Assembly (NCBI RefSeq): GCF_009877435.1
Contig: NZ_WXEX01000007.1
Location: 1 to 64,000 of the forward strand
Direction of reading: 5' to 3'
Length of the DNA stretch: 64,000 nt
Source of the DNA: Heliomicrobium gestii
Lineage (GTDB): Bacteria; Bacillota; Desulfitobacteriia; Heliobacteriales; Heliobacteriaceae
Part shown: positions 51,545-60,415 of the stretch, in pieces
Layout: every line of letters begins with the position of its first letter
Numbering within the stretch: position 1 is the stretch's first letter
Notes under the pieces: model-generated
What the model was told of the DNA's origin: nothing
Database searches by the model: none
What the model saw: the letters and a program-made list of their open reading frames with translations, nothing else
Made by a program: the position numbers and the translations under genes

Positions 51545-51602
51545 GCGAGATCCCCCATTTCCCTCAGCATTTTACCACAAAAACCACAGCGGCAACAACG
51601 AC

Positions 51603-52949
51603 TTAGGCGCCGCTGATGGCCATTTCTTTGGCGCGCAGCGTCGGCGCGCCCTTGCCGATAAAGAAGGTCAAATCGCTGCCCACGCCGTCAATTCCCGTCA
51701 GCCAGTCAAGGAGGTTGCCGGCGATGGCCACCCCTCGGACCGGCCGCGTCAACCGGCCTTGCTCGATCAAGAGCCCGGCGGCGCCGACAGAGAAATCGCC
51801 CGAAATCGGGTTGGCGGTGTGCATGCCCATGACCTCAGTCACATAGAACCCCGATTCGATCTCGCCGATGAGCTCATCAGGCGGACGCTCGCCCGCCTGG
51901 AGGTAGAAGTTCGTCGTCCCTACCTCCGGCGTCCCCCGGAAAGACCCTCGCGATCCGTTGCCGGTCGACGCCGCCCCCTCTTTGGCCGCCGTGTAGGTGT
52001 TGTGCAGAAACGCCTCCAGCGATCCCTGGTCGATCAGCACCGTCCGGGAGGTGGGCACGCCTTCACCGTCAAAAGGCGCCGAGAGGATCCGCCCTTCCAT
52101 GCGGCCGTCGTCGATGATGGTCACCTCGGCGGCGGCGATCTTCTGACCCTTTTTCCCGGCAAAGAGCGATTTCCCCTTTTGTACGGCTTCCGCCGTCAAC
52201 GACGGCGCCAGGATGCCGAGAAACTGGGTCGCCACATAGGGATCAAAGACGACAGGGGCGCGCCGGGAGGACAGGGGCTTGGCGCCGAGCATGCGCAGCG
52301 CCTTTTCGGCCGCTTCTTTGCCGATCTTTTGCGGATCGATCCCGTCAAAGCTCAAGCCGTACGAAAGAGAGAACCCGGTCTGGCTCTCACCGTTTTCCTC
52401 AGCCACGAGGTAGGCGTAGCCGCCGCAGTACGCCCCCTGGTAGGCGGCGTCGACGCCCTGGGAGTTGATGATCGTCACCCTGTATTCGGCGTCAGAGTAG
52501 CTTGACCGTTCGATGATCTTGATTCGAGGATCGACAGCCTTGGCCGTCGCCTCGATCGTTTTAGCCAGTTCGATCTTTCGTTCCACTGGAATCCCAGCAA
52601 TAGCCGGGTCGTGCGTATTCACCTCGGGATAGGCTTCCGCTTTGCCGGGCAATCCCCGGAAGCGATCCTCGGCGTTCCAGCGGGCATTCGCCAGCGCCCG
52701 GTCCACCGTGGCCTCCAGCGCCGTTTCCGACAAGTCGGACGTAAAGGAGTAGCCCATTTTCCCATTCTGAAAGACGCGAATGCCGATGCCGCGATCCTCG
52801 GCCAGCTTCATCGTCTCCACGATGCCCTTGGAGACATCGATGGACAGTTCTTTCGAGTCAAGGCCGTAGGCTTCGGACTGGTTGGCGCCCTTGGCCTGTG
52901 CCCGTTCCACCATCTGGCGGGCCAGTTCCCGCATCGCGATTTGACTCAC
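51603..52949 (-). CDS. pmbA: TldE/PmbA-type metalloprotease subunit
   Basis: TldE pairs with TldD to form a protease that degrades unfolded peptides and matures some ribosomally made peptides. The 448-aa protein has the fold-specific segments SIDVSKGIVETMKLAEDRGIGIRVF (in part), GRILSAPFDGEGVPTSRT and GNGSRGSF, and lacks the HExxxH motif, as the PmbA/TldE subunit does. The start is GTG 52949, seven bases after GGGAGG. It follows tldD by 98 bp with a terminator-like hairpin between them. Confidence 0.93.
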   Translation of the reverse strand: MSQIAMRELARQMVERAQAKGANQSEAYGLDSKELSIDVSKGIVETMKLAEDRGIGIRVFQNGKMGYSFTSDLSETALEATVDRALANARWNAEDRFRGLPGKAEAYPEVNTHDPAIAGIPVERKIELAKTIEATAKAVDPRIKIIERSSYSDAEYRVTIINSQGVDAAYQGAYCGGYAYLVAEENGESQTGFSLSYGLSFDGIDPQKIGKEAAEKALRMLGAKPLSSRRAPVVFDPYVATQFLGILAPSLTAEAVQKGKSLFAGKKGQKIAAAEVTIIDDGRMEGRILSAPFDGEGVPTSRTVLIDQGSLEAFLHNTYTAAKEGAASTGNGSRGSFRGTPEVGTTNFYLQAGERPPDELIGEIESGFYVTEVMGMHTANPISGDFSVGAAGLLIEQGRLTRPVRGVAIAGNLLDWLTGIDGVGSDLTFFIGKGAPTLRAKEMAISGA

Positions 52950-53005
52950 CGCCACACCTCCCACTGTCAGTTTGCCCAGTCCGGCAAATCCCCTTGCTTC
53001 TGGGC

Positions 53006-53037
53006 AAAAAAGCCATACCCGTCAAAGCGGGCATGGC
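53006..53037 (-). terminator. Terminator between tldD and pmbA
   Basis: On the minus strand GCCATGCCCG pairs with CGGGTATGGC (one G-T wobble) around 6 nt and is followed by six T residues. It starts 10 bp after the tldD stop. Partial read-through to pmbA is likely, since both subunits are needed. Confidence 0.8.
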
Positions 53038-53047
53038 CCCAAGGGTC

Positions 53048-54574
53048 TTACAGACGCCGGATTCGGCCGGCGGGATGGTTCAACAATTCAAAAGGGGACA
53101 GACGGCGCAGCTCGCCGCCAACACCGCCGCTTCCGCCGGCAGGCGCGACAGCCGTCGCCTCATCGTCGTCTCCGCTCGCTGCGGCGCCGGTTCCTCCCAC
53201 GATCAGGGAGGTGATGCGAAGTGTCGGCTGCGCATCCGACACGGGCGCCCCCTGTCCGTCTTTGCCGCAGGTGCCGATGGCAAAGCCGAGGTCGTTGCCG
53301 ACGCGGTCGATCCGTCGCAGCACCTCCGGACCGTTGCCTGTCAGGGTAGCGCCGCGCACCGCCGCGCCGATCTCGCCGTTTTCAATCAGATACCCCTCGG
53401 CGACGTCGAAAACGAAGTCACCGTTGGTCGTGTTGACCTGGCCGCCGCCCATCTTCTTGACGAAGAGGCCGCGCTTGGTATCTTTGATGATCTTCTCCGG
53501 GATCTCATCGCCCGAGGCGATCAGGGTGTTGGTCATGCGCGGAATGGGCTTGTGCTGGTAGGACTCGCGCCGGCCGTTGCCGGTCGGGGAACATTTATCC
53601 TTCCCCGCGGTGAAACGATCATGCATGAACCCCTTCAGGACGCCCTTTTCAATCAGCACATTTTTCTGTCCCGGCGTTCCCTCGTCGTCAAAACGAAGGG
53701 TTCCGTACTTGCCGGCGATCGTGCCATCATCGATGACCGTCACCAAGGGAGACGCCACTTCCTGACCCTCCTTGCCGGCGTAGACGGAGAGCCCTTTTTG
53801 CACCAGATCGGCCTCCAGTCCGTGGCCGCAGGCCTCATGAACCATCGTGCCGCCGGCAGCGCTGGACATCACGACGGGCATCTTGCCCGATGGGGCCGGC
53901 TTAGCCGTCAGCATCAACAGCGCCCGGTCAACGGCAGCTTGGGCCAGCGCCTCGGGGTCGCGCTCTTCGAAGATCTCGAACCCCTTGGCGCCGCCCAGCG
54001 CCTCGTAGCCCGTCTGGATGACAGCGCCATCGGCGGCCACAGCGTGGACGACAAAGCGAGTGCGGATCCGCTCATCCTCAACGTAGTCGCCTTCCGAGTT
54101 GGCGATGGTCACTTCCTGAACGACGTCGCCGTAACCGACAGTCACCTGTTTGATCCGGTCATCAATGGCCCGGGCATGGCGATTGGCCCGCAGCACCTGC
54201 TCGACCTTGTCCTCCAGTGCCACCTGCTCCGGCCGCGACGCAATGACCATTTCCACCGGCGAAGAGCGCCGCGAAAGATCGATGGAACGAGACGACGCAC
54301 CCCCGCGAGCGGCATGGCTGGCCACCTGGGCGGCATGACCGAGGCCGTCGAGACTCAAATCGTTCGTATAGGCGTAGGCCGTCGAATCACCGGCGATGAC
54401 ACGGATGCCCGCGCCGATATCGATCCCCGAGTTGATCCGCTCGATCTTGTTGTCCTCACAGCCGATCCCGTTGACCGATTTTTTTTCGATAAAGATATCG
54501 GCAAAATCGGCGCCCTGGCGCAGGGCGATTTGAAGCACATCCCGCAGATCGTCCATAGCGGGTCGATGAATCAA
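53048..54574 (-). CDS. tldD: TldD-type metalloprotease subunit
   Basis: TldD is the zinc-binding catalytic subunit. The 508-aa protein has the HExxxH motif in TMVHEACGHGLEAD (about residue 255), with GEGTPGQ-like FDDEGTPGQKNVLI and GNGRRESYQ after it and a Cys-containing end GTCGKDGQG. A Gly/Asp-rich tail of about 40 residues extends past the domain. I choose TTG 54574, seven bases after GGAGGGGG; ATG 54556 is the alternative and gives 502 aa. It follows comFB by 20 bp. The in-frame extension to 54835 lies over comFB and is rejected. Confidence 0.93.
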   Translation of the reverse strand: MIHRPAMDDLRDVLQIALRQGADFADIFIEKKSVNGIGCEDNKIERINSGIDIGAGIRVIAGDSTAYAYTNDLSLDGLGHAAQVASHAARGGASSRSIDLSRRSSPVEMVIASRPEQVALEDKVEQVLRANRHARAIDDRIKQVTVGYGDVVQEVTIANSEGDYVEDERIRTRFVVHAVAADGAVIQTGYEALGGAKGFEIFEERDPEALAQAAVDRALLMLTAKPAPSGKMPVVMSSAAGGTMVHEACGHGLEADLVQKGLSVYAGKEGQEVASPLVTVIDDGTIAGKYGTLRFDDEGTPGQKNVLIEKGVLKGFMHDRFTAGKDKCSPTGNGRRESYQHKPIPRMTNTLIASGDEIPEKIIKDTKRGLFVKKMGGGQVNTTNGDFVFDVAEGYLIENGEIGAAVRGATLTGNGPEVLRRIDRVGNDLGFAIGTCGKDGQGAPVSDAQPTLRITSLIVGGTGAAASGDDDEATAVAPAGGSGGVGGELRRLSPFELLNHPAGRIRRL

Positions 54575-54594
54575 AGGGCTTCCCCCTCCAGTTC

Positions 54595-54912
54595 TTATAC
54601 GTCGCCACCTGCGCGGGGCGGTTCCGCCGCGTCCAGGGTGACCTCCGGCTTCTCGTGACGAGGGTTCTTGGCGACGAGCATCATTCCATGGGCAATGGCG
54701 CCGATGACGTCGACATGGAATTGGCTGAGCAGCATATTGATCTTGGAATAGACTTCCCCTTTGTTGGTGACGACATACCGCGGCGGGAGGCGGTTCAAGG
54801 CCGCCGCCATGATATCCATCCGGCACTGGTCGCAACGGCAGACTTCGGGGTGTTGCGCCAGCAATTCATCGAGAAAGTTCTCGACGACGCCTTCCATAAG
54901 GTTGTGGAGCAT
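54595..54912 (-). CDS. comFB: ComFB-like late competence protein
   Basis: ComFB-family proteins are small zinc-binding cytoplasmic proteins of late competence and, in cyanobacteria, cyclic-nucleotide-linked pilus control. The 105-aa protein has the family pattern MEGVVENFLDELL, the cysteines CRCDQCRMDIMAAALNRLPPRYV (in parts) and KINMLLSQFHVDVIGAI. It lies between the pseudopilin cluster (90 bp upstream) and tldD, which suits a link with pili or DNA uptake. Confidence 0.8.
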   Translation of the reverse strand: MLHNLMEGVVENFLDELLAQHPEVCRCDQCRMDIMAAALNRLPPRYVVTNKGEVYSKINMLLSQFHVDVIGAIAHGMMLVAKNPRHEKPEVTLDAAEPPRAGGDV

Positions 54913-55002
54913 CGTATACCTCCCCTCGGTTTGTACGGGAATGTATGGCCATCTTCAGGCGACAGCGTCATGGTGGGTCCCGTGGCGTTCGCGGTTCCCC
55001 TG

Positions 55003-55557
55003 TTACGGAATATCCCCGCGAGGAACGACTACGGTAGACAGTTCGACGAAGGAATGAGAGTTCCTTCTGTGACCGGCCTGCTTTACCATTATTTGAATGG
55101 GCGCTCCGACCGAGCCGGCGGGCGAAGCCATATTGGTGACACGCAATGATTCGATGCCTGAGGCGAGCGGTTTCTTATCGGCGCCTTCCTGCCGTTCAAT
55201 GGCGCCAGCCTCCAGGGTATACCGGACATCGGTCCAGTAAAAGTCTCCTGACGTGTTCTCCACATAGACCTGACAATCGAGACGGCTGCCGCCTGCGGAG
55301 ATGCGGATGTTTCGCCCGTAGCGCAAGTCCCGGGCCATCCAGGACAGGGCCCAGCGAACACCGCTGTTTCCTTCCAGGCGGTGGCTTTCTGTGTTGACGA
55401 TGGACATGGTCGTGTTGACCAGTCGCATCCCCATCAAGAGCAGGATGCTCGCGATGGTCATCGCCAACACCACCTCGACCAGGGTCATCCCCGCTGTCGC
55501 ATCCTTTAGGCGTAGGGCCTGCGCCTTCATCGTATCTATCCAATCCTCCATCACCAC
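55003..55557 (-). CDS. Type IV prepilin-like protein (PilW/GspJ type)
   Basis: The 184-aa protein has a prepilin peptidase site in TAG-MTLVEVVLAM, with Glu at +5, and a hydrophobic helix after it (to about residue 45). The soluble part is beta-rich (RWALSWMARDLRYGRN is typical of minor pseudopilins of the J/W type). Start is uncertain: GTG 55557 overlaps the previous stop by 7 bp; ATG 55530 is the alternative. It closes the pilus cluster. Confidence 0.8.
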   Translation of the reverse strand: MVMEDWIDTMKAQALRLKDATAGMTLVEVVLAMTIASILLLMGMRLVNTTMSIVNTESHRLEGNSGVRWALSWMARDLRYGRNIRISAGGSRLDCQVYVENTSGDFYWTDVRYTLEAGAIERQEGADKKPLASGIESLRVTNMASPAGSVGAPIQIMVKQAGHRRNSHSFVELSTVVVPRGDIP

Positions 55558-56036
55558 GGGATCTCGCCGCTCGGCGGCGGCGTCGAATCGATGCGCACCC
55601 GCCCGTTCCGCGAGACGATGACATAGCGGTTGCGTCCATTCGGTCCCCGCAGCATGACCGTGCCGCCCATGTTGGGCTTCCCGGCCCGTCCGTCGGCGGC
55701 GAAGATGAAGGTGTTTCGGTAAAAGGCGGTATTGACGTTAAAACTGGTCGTTTGAACGACGACACCGCCCGGCAAGGTCCGGCTCTGGCTGACCCGCTCA
55801 TCATCGCTGTAGGTGATGCGGTACTTGGAACTGTCCAAGGTGAAAACCAGGGCGACCGTCCGTTGCTCCAACACCGCCTTGTCCCTGGCGGATAGCAGAT
55901 CGACCTGCACCTGACGGGCAGCCGATTCTAAGGAAACCTGACCGTTCCAGCGCGTCAACAAAGGACCGCCAATCAGCAAAAGGATACCGAGCAAAGCCAG
56001 AACAAGGGTAATCTCGACCAGTGTATAGCCTCTCAC
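55551..56036 (-). CDS. Pseudopilin GspH/FimT-like
   Basis: The 161-aa protein has a class III signal with cleavage before YTLVEITLVLALLG (Glu at +5) and a GspH-type C-terminal domain (LESAARQVQVDLLSARDKAV, then beta strands ending FIFAADGRAG and RYVIVSRNGRVRI). Start is probably GTG 56036, giving a three-residue leader; TTG 56111 gives a longer leader. Neither has a strong binding site, so coupling to the upstream gene, which ends at 56054, is likely. The much longer in-frame reading upstream is overlap with other genes. Confidence 0.75.
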   Translation of the reverse strand: MRGYTLVEITLVLALLGILLLIGGPLLTRWNGQVSLESAARQVQVDLLSARDKAVLEQRTVALVFTLDSSKYRITYSDDERVSQSRTLPGGVVVQTTSFNVNTAFYRNTFIFAADGRAGKPNMGGTVMLRGPNGRNRYVIVSRNGRVRIDSTPPPSGEIPW

Positions 56037-56053
56037 ATCAACGCTCTGCTGGG

Positions 56054-56560
56054 CTAAGGAACGCGAGTACTGCTCAACAAGGACGTCCTCTCGACCTGGG
56101 ATATCTGCCAAAGTCCTGACGCCGCCTTCGCCATGCCGACGCGGGCCATCATGACAAATCGTCCCCCGTCGCACTCTGCCGCCGCGATCACATCCAACGC
56201 GCACGGCTGGCCGGACACGGTTCGATAGGTGAGTCTGACCCGGCCATCCCCCAGAGACACACCCGGCAGCCTCGCAGCGAGGTGACTGGCCAGCGCCGCC
56301 GCCTCCACCCGGTTCTCCGAAACCGGCCGGTTGCGCAGCCACTCGCCGATCCCAACCAGGGCCGCCTCGATGCCCGACTCGGCGCTGTACAGCGCCTGTT
56401 CCGCCCGCGCCTGACCGCGAACAGACGACCAGGCGTAATTCCCCATGACGGTCGCCGTCGCCGCCAGCGTCGCCAGGGCGGCAATGATAAAAAAAAGATA
56501 GAGCAGCCCGGCGCCTACCTCTCCCGGTCTGGCGGCGCCACCAGCGTAACCAAGACACAC
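56054..56560 (-). CDS. PilX-like pilus assembly protein
   Basis: The 168-aa protein has an N-terminal membrane helix (LLYLFFIIAALATLAATATV) and the PilX-type segment GQARAEQALYSAESGIEAAL. There is no classic Gly-x-x-x-x-Glu prepilin site. Start is uncertain: GTG 56560 (GGAG four bases upstream), ATG 56653 (138 bp overlap with the previous gene) or CTG 56506 after GGGAGAGG. The rest of the protein is beta-rich. It lies between two prepilin genes. Confidence 0.65.
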   Translation of the reverse strand: MCLGYAGGAARPGEVGAGLLYLFFIIAALATLAATATVMGNYAWSSVRGQARAEQALYSAESGIEAALVGIGEWLRNRPVSENRVEAAALASHLAARLPGVSLGDGRVRLTYRTVSGQPCALDVIAAAECDGGRFVMMARVGMAKAASGLWQISQVERTSLLSSTRVP

Positions 56561-56985
56561 TTCGCTCCGGCCGCCACAGGCGTCGCCGGCGACGACAACG
56601 GGGGCTCCGCCCCGTCGCTCCTCGCTTCCGGTGGAAGCATCGCTTGATCCCATATCGTCACCGCCACCTCCTTCAGGCGCAACCCCGGCGGATCTGTCGC
56701 ATCCCCTACGGTCAGGACGCAGCGAAACCCCTCTGGTATCGTGATTCCCGCAGGGAGGCGGCTGTCAACCTGCGTGGGGTCCCCTTTGATCAGCGCCCGT
56801 TTCACCTCCAAAACCTGCTGTGCCAGCGCCAGCATCTGGGCAAACCGTTCGCTCCGGCGCTCCAACCGTTCTGCCACGGTCATGACGCCGTAGAGGGGAA
56901 GGGCGATCAGCCCCAGCAACAGCAGCGCGATCAGCGCCTCCGCCAAGATGCTTCCCTTCTCTTTCCTCACCGGGCTGTCGCTCAT
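56515..56985 (-). CDS. Type IV prepilin-like protein (PilV/GspI type)
   Basis: The 156-aa protein has an 11-residue leader ending KEKG, followed by SILAEALIALLLLGLIALPL with Glu at +5, the standard prepilin site. A helix with Arg/Glu continues (AERLERRSERFAQMLALAQQVLEVKRAL in part), then a short beta-rich domain. The ATG overlaps the stop of the PilO-like gene (ATGA). Its 3' end overlaps the PilX-like gene if that starts at 56560. Confidence 0.8.
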   Translation of the reverse strand: MSDSPVRKEKGSILAEALIALLLLGLIALPLYGVMTVAERLERRSERFAQMLALAQQVLEVKRALIKGDPTQVDSRLPAGITIPEGFRCVLTVGDATDPPGLRLKEVAVTIWDQAMLPPEARSDGAEPPLSSPATPVAAGAKCVLVTLVAPPDRER

Positions 56986-57893
56986 CTCCCGCTCTTCTCG
57001 GCGCTCTTTTTCGGCTCAACTAGCGAATCTCTCATCTTGTCCTCCCCCTCTGCTCGTTCCCCCGCATGATCGAGCGAGAAAAAGACCAGCCGCAATCCGG
57101 CGAGCATGGACGGCGCCGCCGACAGACGTTCCTCCGGGCCTTCCCCTTCCCTTACACCTCCCCCACGTCCGCCTCTTTGACCGGCGCCGTCTGTAAGGAG
57201 TGCTTCCTTCCCAGCGCTATCCGTCTCAGAACTGTCCGTCCCGGCGTTTTCTGGACCGACATGGCCCGCCGTCCATCGATCATCTGTCTTCTCTTTCAGT
57301 TGCTGCAACAACGCCGCCGCCTCGGTCCAACGCTCCTTATTCAACAACCCCTCCCGCTCCCGGGCGCTCCGCTCGCTTGACCGGCGCCCCTCCGGAGCAA
57401 CCCAGACAAGGGCCTGTACATAAAGCCCCGGTTCCCTTGCTTCCAAGGCCTTCAAAAAATCGCGCAGTTTTCGATAATCCCCGTCGATCATCACCGTAAA
57501 AGCGCGCCGGCGCAGCCGCCTCGTCTCACCATGGCCATCGGCGGCCATCCCGTCACCGCTCACCCTCCGGATCGTCACATGGGACGCCTCTGCCGCCTTG
57601 GCGATCGCCGACACCAGGCTGGCCCCGTCTGATCCATTGGCCAAAACCTTCAACGAATCCGCGCCGATAGGGGAACGGATTTTCTCAGCCGCCGCTTTCG
57701 CCTCGTCGGACCGAAACCGTTCTGCCATTGCCTTGGCTGTATGCAACCGTTCCGCATTCGTCTGATACCGACCCCACAGGGGTTCAAAGAGAAGCGTGTA
57801 GGCAACGGCAGCCAGCGCCGTCACTGTCGCCATGCGCAAAAGGATCTGCTCACGGCGGGTTCTGGCGACAAACCAGTCAAGGAGGACCTCCAT
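56982..57893 (-). CDS. PilO/GspM-like pilus assembly protein
   Basis: The 303-aa protein has a short cytoplasmic N-terminus (residues 1-20), one transmembrane helix (LLRMATVTALAAVAYTLLF), a coiled coil (about 42-75), and a ferredoxin-like domain with the strand FTVMIDGDYRKLRDFLKALE. A long charged linker (about 175-260) with Gly/Glu/Asp separates the last part, more than usual for PilO. It overlaps the pilN gene by 17 bp. PilO with PilN and PilM links the pilus to the cytoplasmic motor. Confidence 0.75.
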   Translation of the reverse strand: MEVLLDWFVARTRREQILLRMATVTALAAVAYTLLFEPLWGRYQTNAERLHTAKAMAERFRSDEAKAAAEKIRSPIGADSLKVLANGSDGASLVSAIAKAAEASHVTIRRVSGDGMAADGHGETRRLRRRAFTVMIDGDYRKLRDFLKALEAREPGLYVQALVWVAPEGRRSSERSAREREGLLNKERWTEAAALLQQLKEKTDDRWTAGHVGPENAGTDSSETDSAGKEALLTDGAGQRGGRGGGVREGEGPEERLSAAPSMLAGLRLVFFSLDHAGERAEGEDKMRDSLVEPKKSAEKSGR

Positions 57894-58491
57894 GGTTTAG
57901 GCCTCCCTTCCCGGCTCCGCCGTTTGGGGAAAGGGGCACAACGTTCGGAAGGGGCGCCGCATCAGGCACTCGGCACAAGAGCCGGAATCGAACGTCACCA
58001 CCCGCTCCATAGGCGCCCTCAAGCAAGGAGATCTCAGAAAAACCGGCTCTTCCTTTGAGCCCGTCCATAAATTCGCTGACAGTGTAGAGCCGGTTGCTCT
58101 CACCTTCCAGGATCACGGCGCCCCTTTCTCCCCCTTCCATCAACATCGCCGTCAAATGCAAAGGCTCTTCCGGGAAGGCGCCCTCTAGGCCGGACAGGCG
58201 TTTCGACCAAGACGGTTTCTCCCACAGCATGGCCGTCAAAAAGGCCGCTTCCTTCCCGGCAAGCCCGTTTTCCTCGCCCTTCGCTTGCTCTATCGCCAAG
58301 TTCGCTTGCAGATCGACAGCCGCCTTTTCCGCGGCGTCGGCTTTGTCAATCAAATCGTCCACACACTTTACTGCCCCCATGTAGAGGACGGCGCCTGCCA
58401 GCATCCACAGGGCCATTGACAAAATGATCCGCCGGAGCAGCCCCCTGCGGTTCAGCCGCAGCGCGCCGGGCAACAGGTTTATCGACGCCAT
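57877..58491 (-). CDS. pilN: PilN-like pilus assembly protein
   Basis: The 204-aa protein begins with INLLPGALR, the PilM-binding motif typical of PilN. A transmembrane helix (IILSMALWMLAGAVLYMGAV), a coiled coil (about 48-75) and a small alpha-beta domain (about 95-185; LHLTAMLMEGG, LYTVSEFMDGLK) follow. GGGGGAGGG precedes the ATG by 11 bases. The 3' end overlaps the PilO-like gene by 17 bp. Confidence 0.85.
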   Translation of the reverse strand: MASINLLPGALRLNRRGLLRRIILSMALWMLAGAVLYMGAVKCVDDLIDKADAAEKAAVDLQANLAIEQAKGEENGLAGKEAAFLTAMLWEKPSWSKRLSGLEGAFPEEPLHLTAMLMEGGERGAVILEGESNRLYTVSEFMDGLKGRAGFSEISLLEGAYGAGGDVRFRLLCRVPDAAPLPNVVPLSPNGGAGKGGLNHGGPP

Positions 58492-58518
58492 AACAAGGCG
58501 CTCCCTCCCCCTGGGCCG

Positions 58519-58977
58519 TTAAAATCCGGACAGCGTGACGGTGACTTTACCCTCCACAATCGCGAAGGTCGCCGACAAATCGTCCCCTCCGGGCAGGCGA
58601 TCCGGTCCATAGGACACCATCCGCGCCGTCGACGGCGCTGTCCAGAGGTTCTTGGGCTCATACAGGTAAGGCGTTCCCCAGGGATCCTTCCAGATATTCG
58701 AACCGCCTGGCGAAAGGGAGGCGAAATCCTTATCCAGCAGATTGGCGTACTGCAGATCGACAGCCGCCGGCAGCTTCCCCTGGTCGATGAAGTAATGGCG
58801 GACCGCCATTTCGACGGCGCGAACGTCATTGAGAGCTGAAGAAATCTTGGCTTTTTCCGGCGCAGCCGACAACCTCGGAACAAACAACAGCGTCATCAGA
58901 CCAATGAGGGCCAACACCATCATCACTTCCAGAAGCGTAAAGCCCCCTTGACGCTTCTGGATCCGACGGGGCGCCAT
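58519..58977 (-). CDS. Major pseudopilin (GspG/PilA type)
   Basis: The protein carries a prepilin site RQGG-FTLLEVMMVLALIGLM with Glu at +5, a hydrophobic helix, and a short C-terminal domain with WKDPWGTPYLYEP, a feature of GspG-type pseudopilins. ATG 58977 gives an 11-residue leader and 152 aa, though no clear binding site precedes it. GTG 59100, with GGGAAAG upstream, gives an unusually long 52-residue leader. It stands between pilC and pilN. Confidence 0.85.
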   Translation of the reverse strand: MAPRRIQKRQGGFTLLEVMMVLALIGLMTLLFVPRLSAAPEKAKISSALNDVRAVEMAVRHYFIDQGKLPAAVDLQYANLLDKDFASLSPGGSNIWKDPWGTPYLYEPKNLWTAPSTARMVSYGPDRLPGGDDLSATFAIVEGKVTVTLSGF

Positions 58978-59179
58978 TACCGGGCGCGTTCCCGCTCGTC
59001 TGTGCGGAAGGTCTAGCCGGAAGGACACATCTGGCGGGCGCAACAGGCGCAGCTGGTTCAAAACAGGCTCCCGGCGCCCGAACTTTGGGCAGTTTCGCAC
59101 CTTTCCCTTTCTCCCCCCTTTTTCCGTCGGTCAATCTACGGTCTTTCTTTCCGCTGTAAGCCCTGTCTGTCCACTCCGG

Positions 59180-60412
59180 CTAGAGCGGCCGGTCGATGGC
59201 CGCAAAGAGCGGCATGAGCAGTGACAAGGCCAAAAAGCCGACAACCCCCGCCACCAGAACCAACAACGCCGGTTCCAGCAGCACCGTCAGCCCTGTCACT
59301 GCGCCGTCGACGTCGGCGTCAAAATAGTCGGCCCCTTTCTCCAGGAGCACATCCAAGGCGCCGCTTTCCTCGCCAATATAGACCAGGTGGACGAACTCCG
59401 GCGGAAAGAGATCTGATTGCTCCATCCTTTGGTGCAGGGAATGACCTTGACCGACACCGCTGCGCACCCTTCGTACGGCTGCGGCCAGACTTCGATAGAG
59501 AGCCAGCTTTTCCACGATCACCAGCGCCTGCACGATGGGGACGCCGCTCCCGATCAGAATGCTCAGACTCCGGCTGATCCGCGAAATGGCGGCGCGGTGG
59601 ATGACGCCGCCCAGGAGTGGGAATTTGAAGAGCGCCTTCTCCAGCGGTATGCGCAAAAGATCGGATCGAATACGCCGGCGAATCCCATAGAGACCCAGCG
59701 CCCCGAGGGGGATGAGCCACAACCCCCATTCCTGAATGAGCCCTGCCAGCGTGACGACAAAGCGGGTGATCGCCGGCAACTCGACACCCAGGCTGTACAA
59801 CAACTGAGTATAGGCGGGGATGACATAGAATAGAAAAAACAGTGTCGACCCGCCGGCTGTCAGCAGAACCAGCGCTGGGTACAACAAGGCCGACCGGATC
59901 TTTCGCATCAATGTCGATTCCTTTTCATAGTGATCGGCGAGCCGGTGGAGGACCTGATCTAAAACGCCCGCCATCTCACCCATTTCGACAAGGCGGATAA
60001 ACAACTCGGGAAAAACATGGCGCTGCTGCTCCAAGACGCTGATCAGCGTCTGTCCCTGGGCGACAGAAACGCTGATCCGCTGGGCCGCCCCTTTGAGCGC
60101 CGGCGGCGTCAGTCGTCTCGAAGCCATGGACAAAGCCGCGACCAAGGGGATGCCGGCGTCGACCAGCGCAGCCATCTGCCGGCAAAACCGCGCCAAATCG
60201 CGGGCGTCCACAGGCCGCGACCACCTCAACGACGCAGCGGCCAGGAAAGACCCCGCCGCCAACCGCCATCGCTCCTCTTGGCGGCGCAGGTCGATGACAA
60301 AGCGACCCGACGCTTGCAAATCCTGGAGGGCTGACTTTTCCGAGGATGCCTGCAACAGACCGACCTCGACATTCCCCGCCCGATCCCGCACCTTGTAGGC
60401 AAAAACCGGCAT
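59180..60412 (-). CDS. pilC: Type IV pilus inner-membrane platform protein PilC/GspF
   Basis: PilC is the polytopic platform protein on which the pilus is assembled. The 410-aa protein has the duplicated GspF domain (about 68-190 and 270-393): ARFCRQMAALVDAGIPLVAAL and ISRSLSILIGSGVPIVQAL. The three membrane helices include LVLLTAGGSTLFFLFYVI and LLEPALLVLVAGVVGFLAL. The start lies 3 bp after the pilB stop. Confidence 0.92.
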   Translation of the reverse strand: MPVFAYKVRDRAGNVEVGLLQASSEKSALQDLQASGRFVIDLRRQEERWRLAAGSFLAAASLRWSRPVDARDLARFCRQMAALVDAGIPLVAALSMASRRLTPPALKGAAQRISVSVAQGQTLISVLEQQRHVFPELFIRLVEMGEMAGVLDQVLHRLADHYEKESTLMRKIRSALLYPALVLLTAGGSTLFFLFYVIPAYTQLLYSLGVELPAITRFVVTLAGLIQEWGLWLIPLGALGLYGIRRRIRSDLLRIPLEKALFKFPLLGGVIHRAAISRISRSLSILIGSGVPIVQALVIVEKLALYRSLAAAVRRVRSGVGQGHSLHQRMEQSDLFPPEFVHLVYIGEESGALDVLLEKGADYFDADVDGAVTGLTVLLEPALLVLVAGVVGFLALSLLMPLFAAIDRPL

Positions 60413-60415
60413 CGG

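Noticed and set aside
54575-54835. In-frame N-terminal extension of tldD
   Set aside because: It overlaps comFB in another frame and lacks family similarity; TTG 54574 has a strong binding site.
56112-56558. Long N-terminal extension of the GspH-like protein
   Set aside because: It overlaps the PilX-like gene out of frame and consists of Arg/Gly-rich shadow sequence before the prepilin site.
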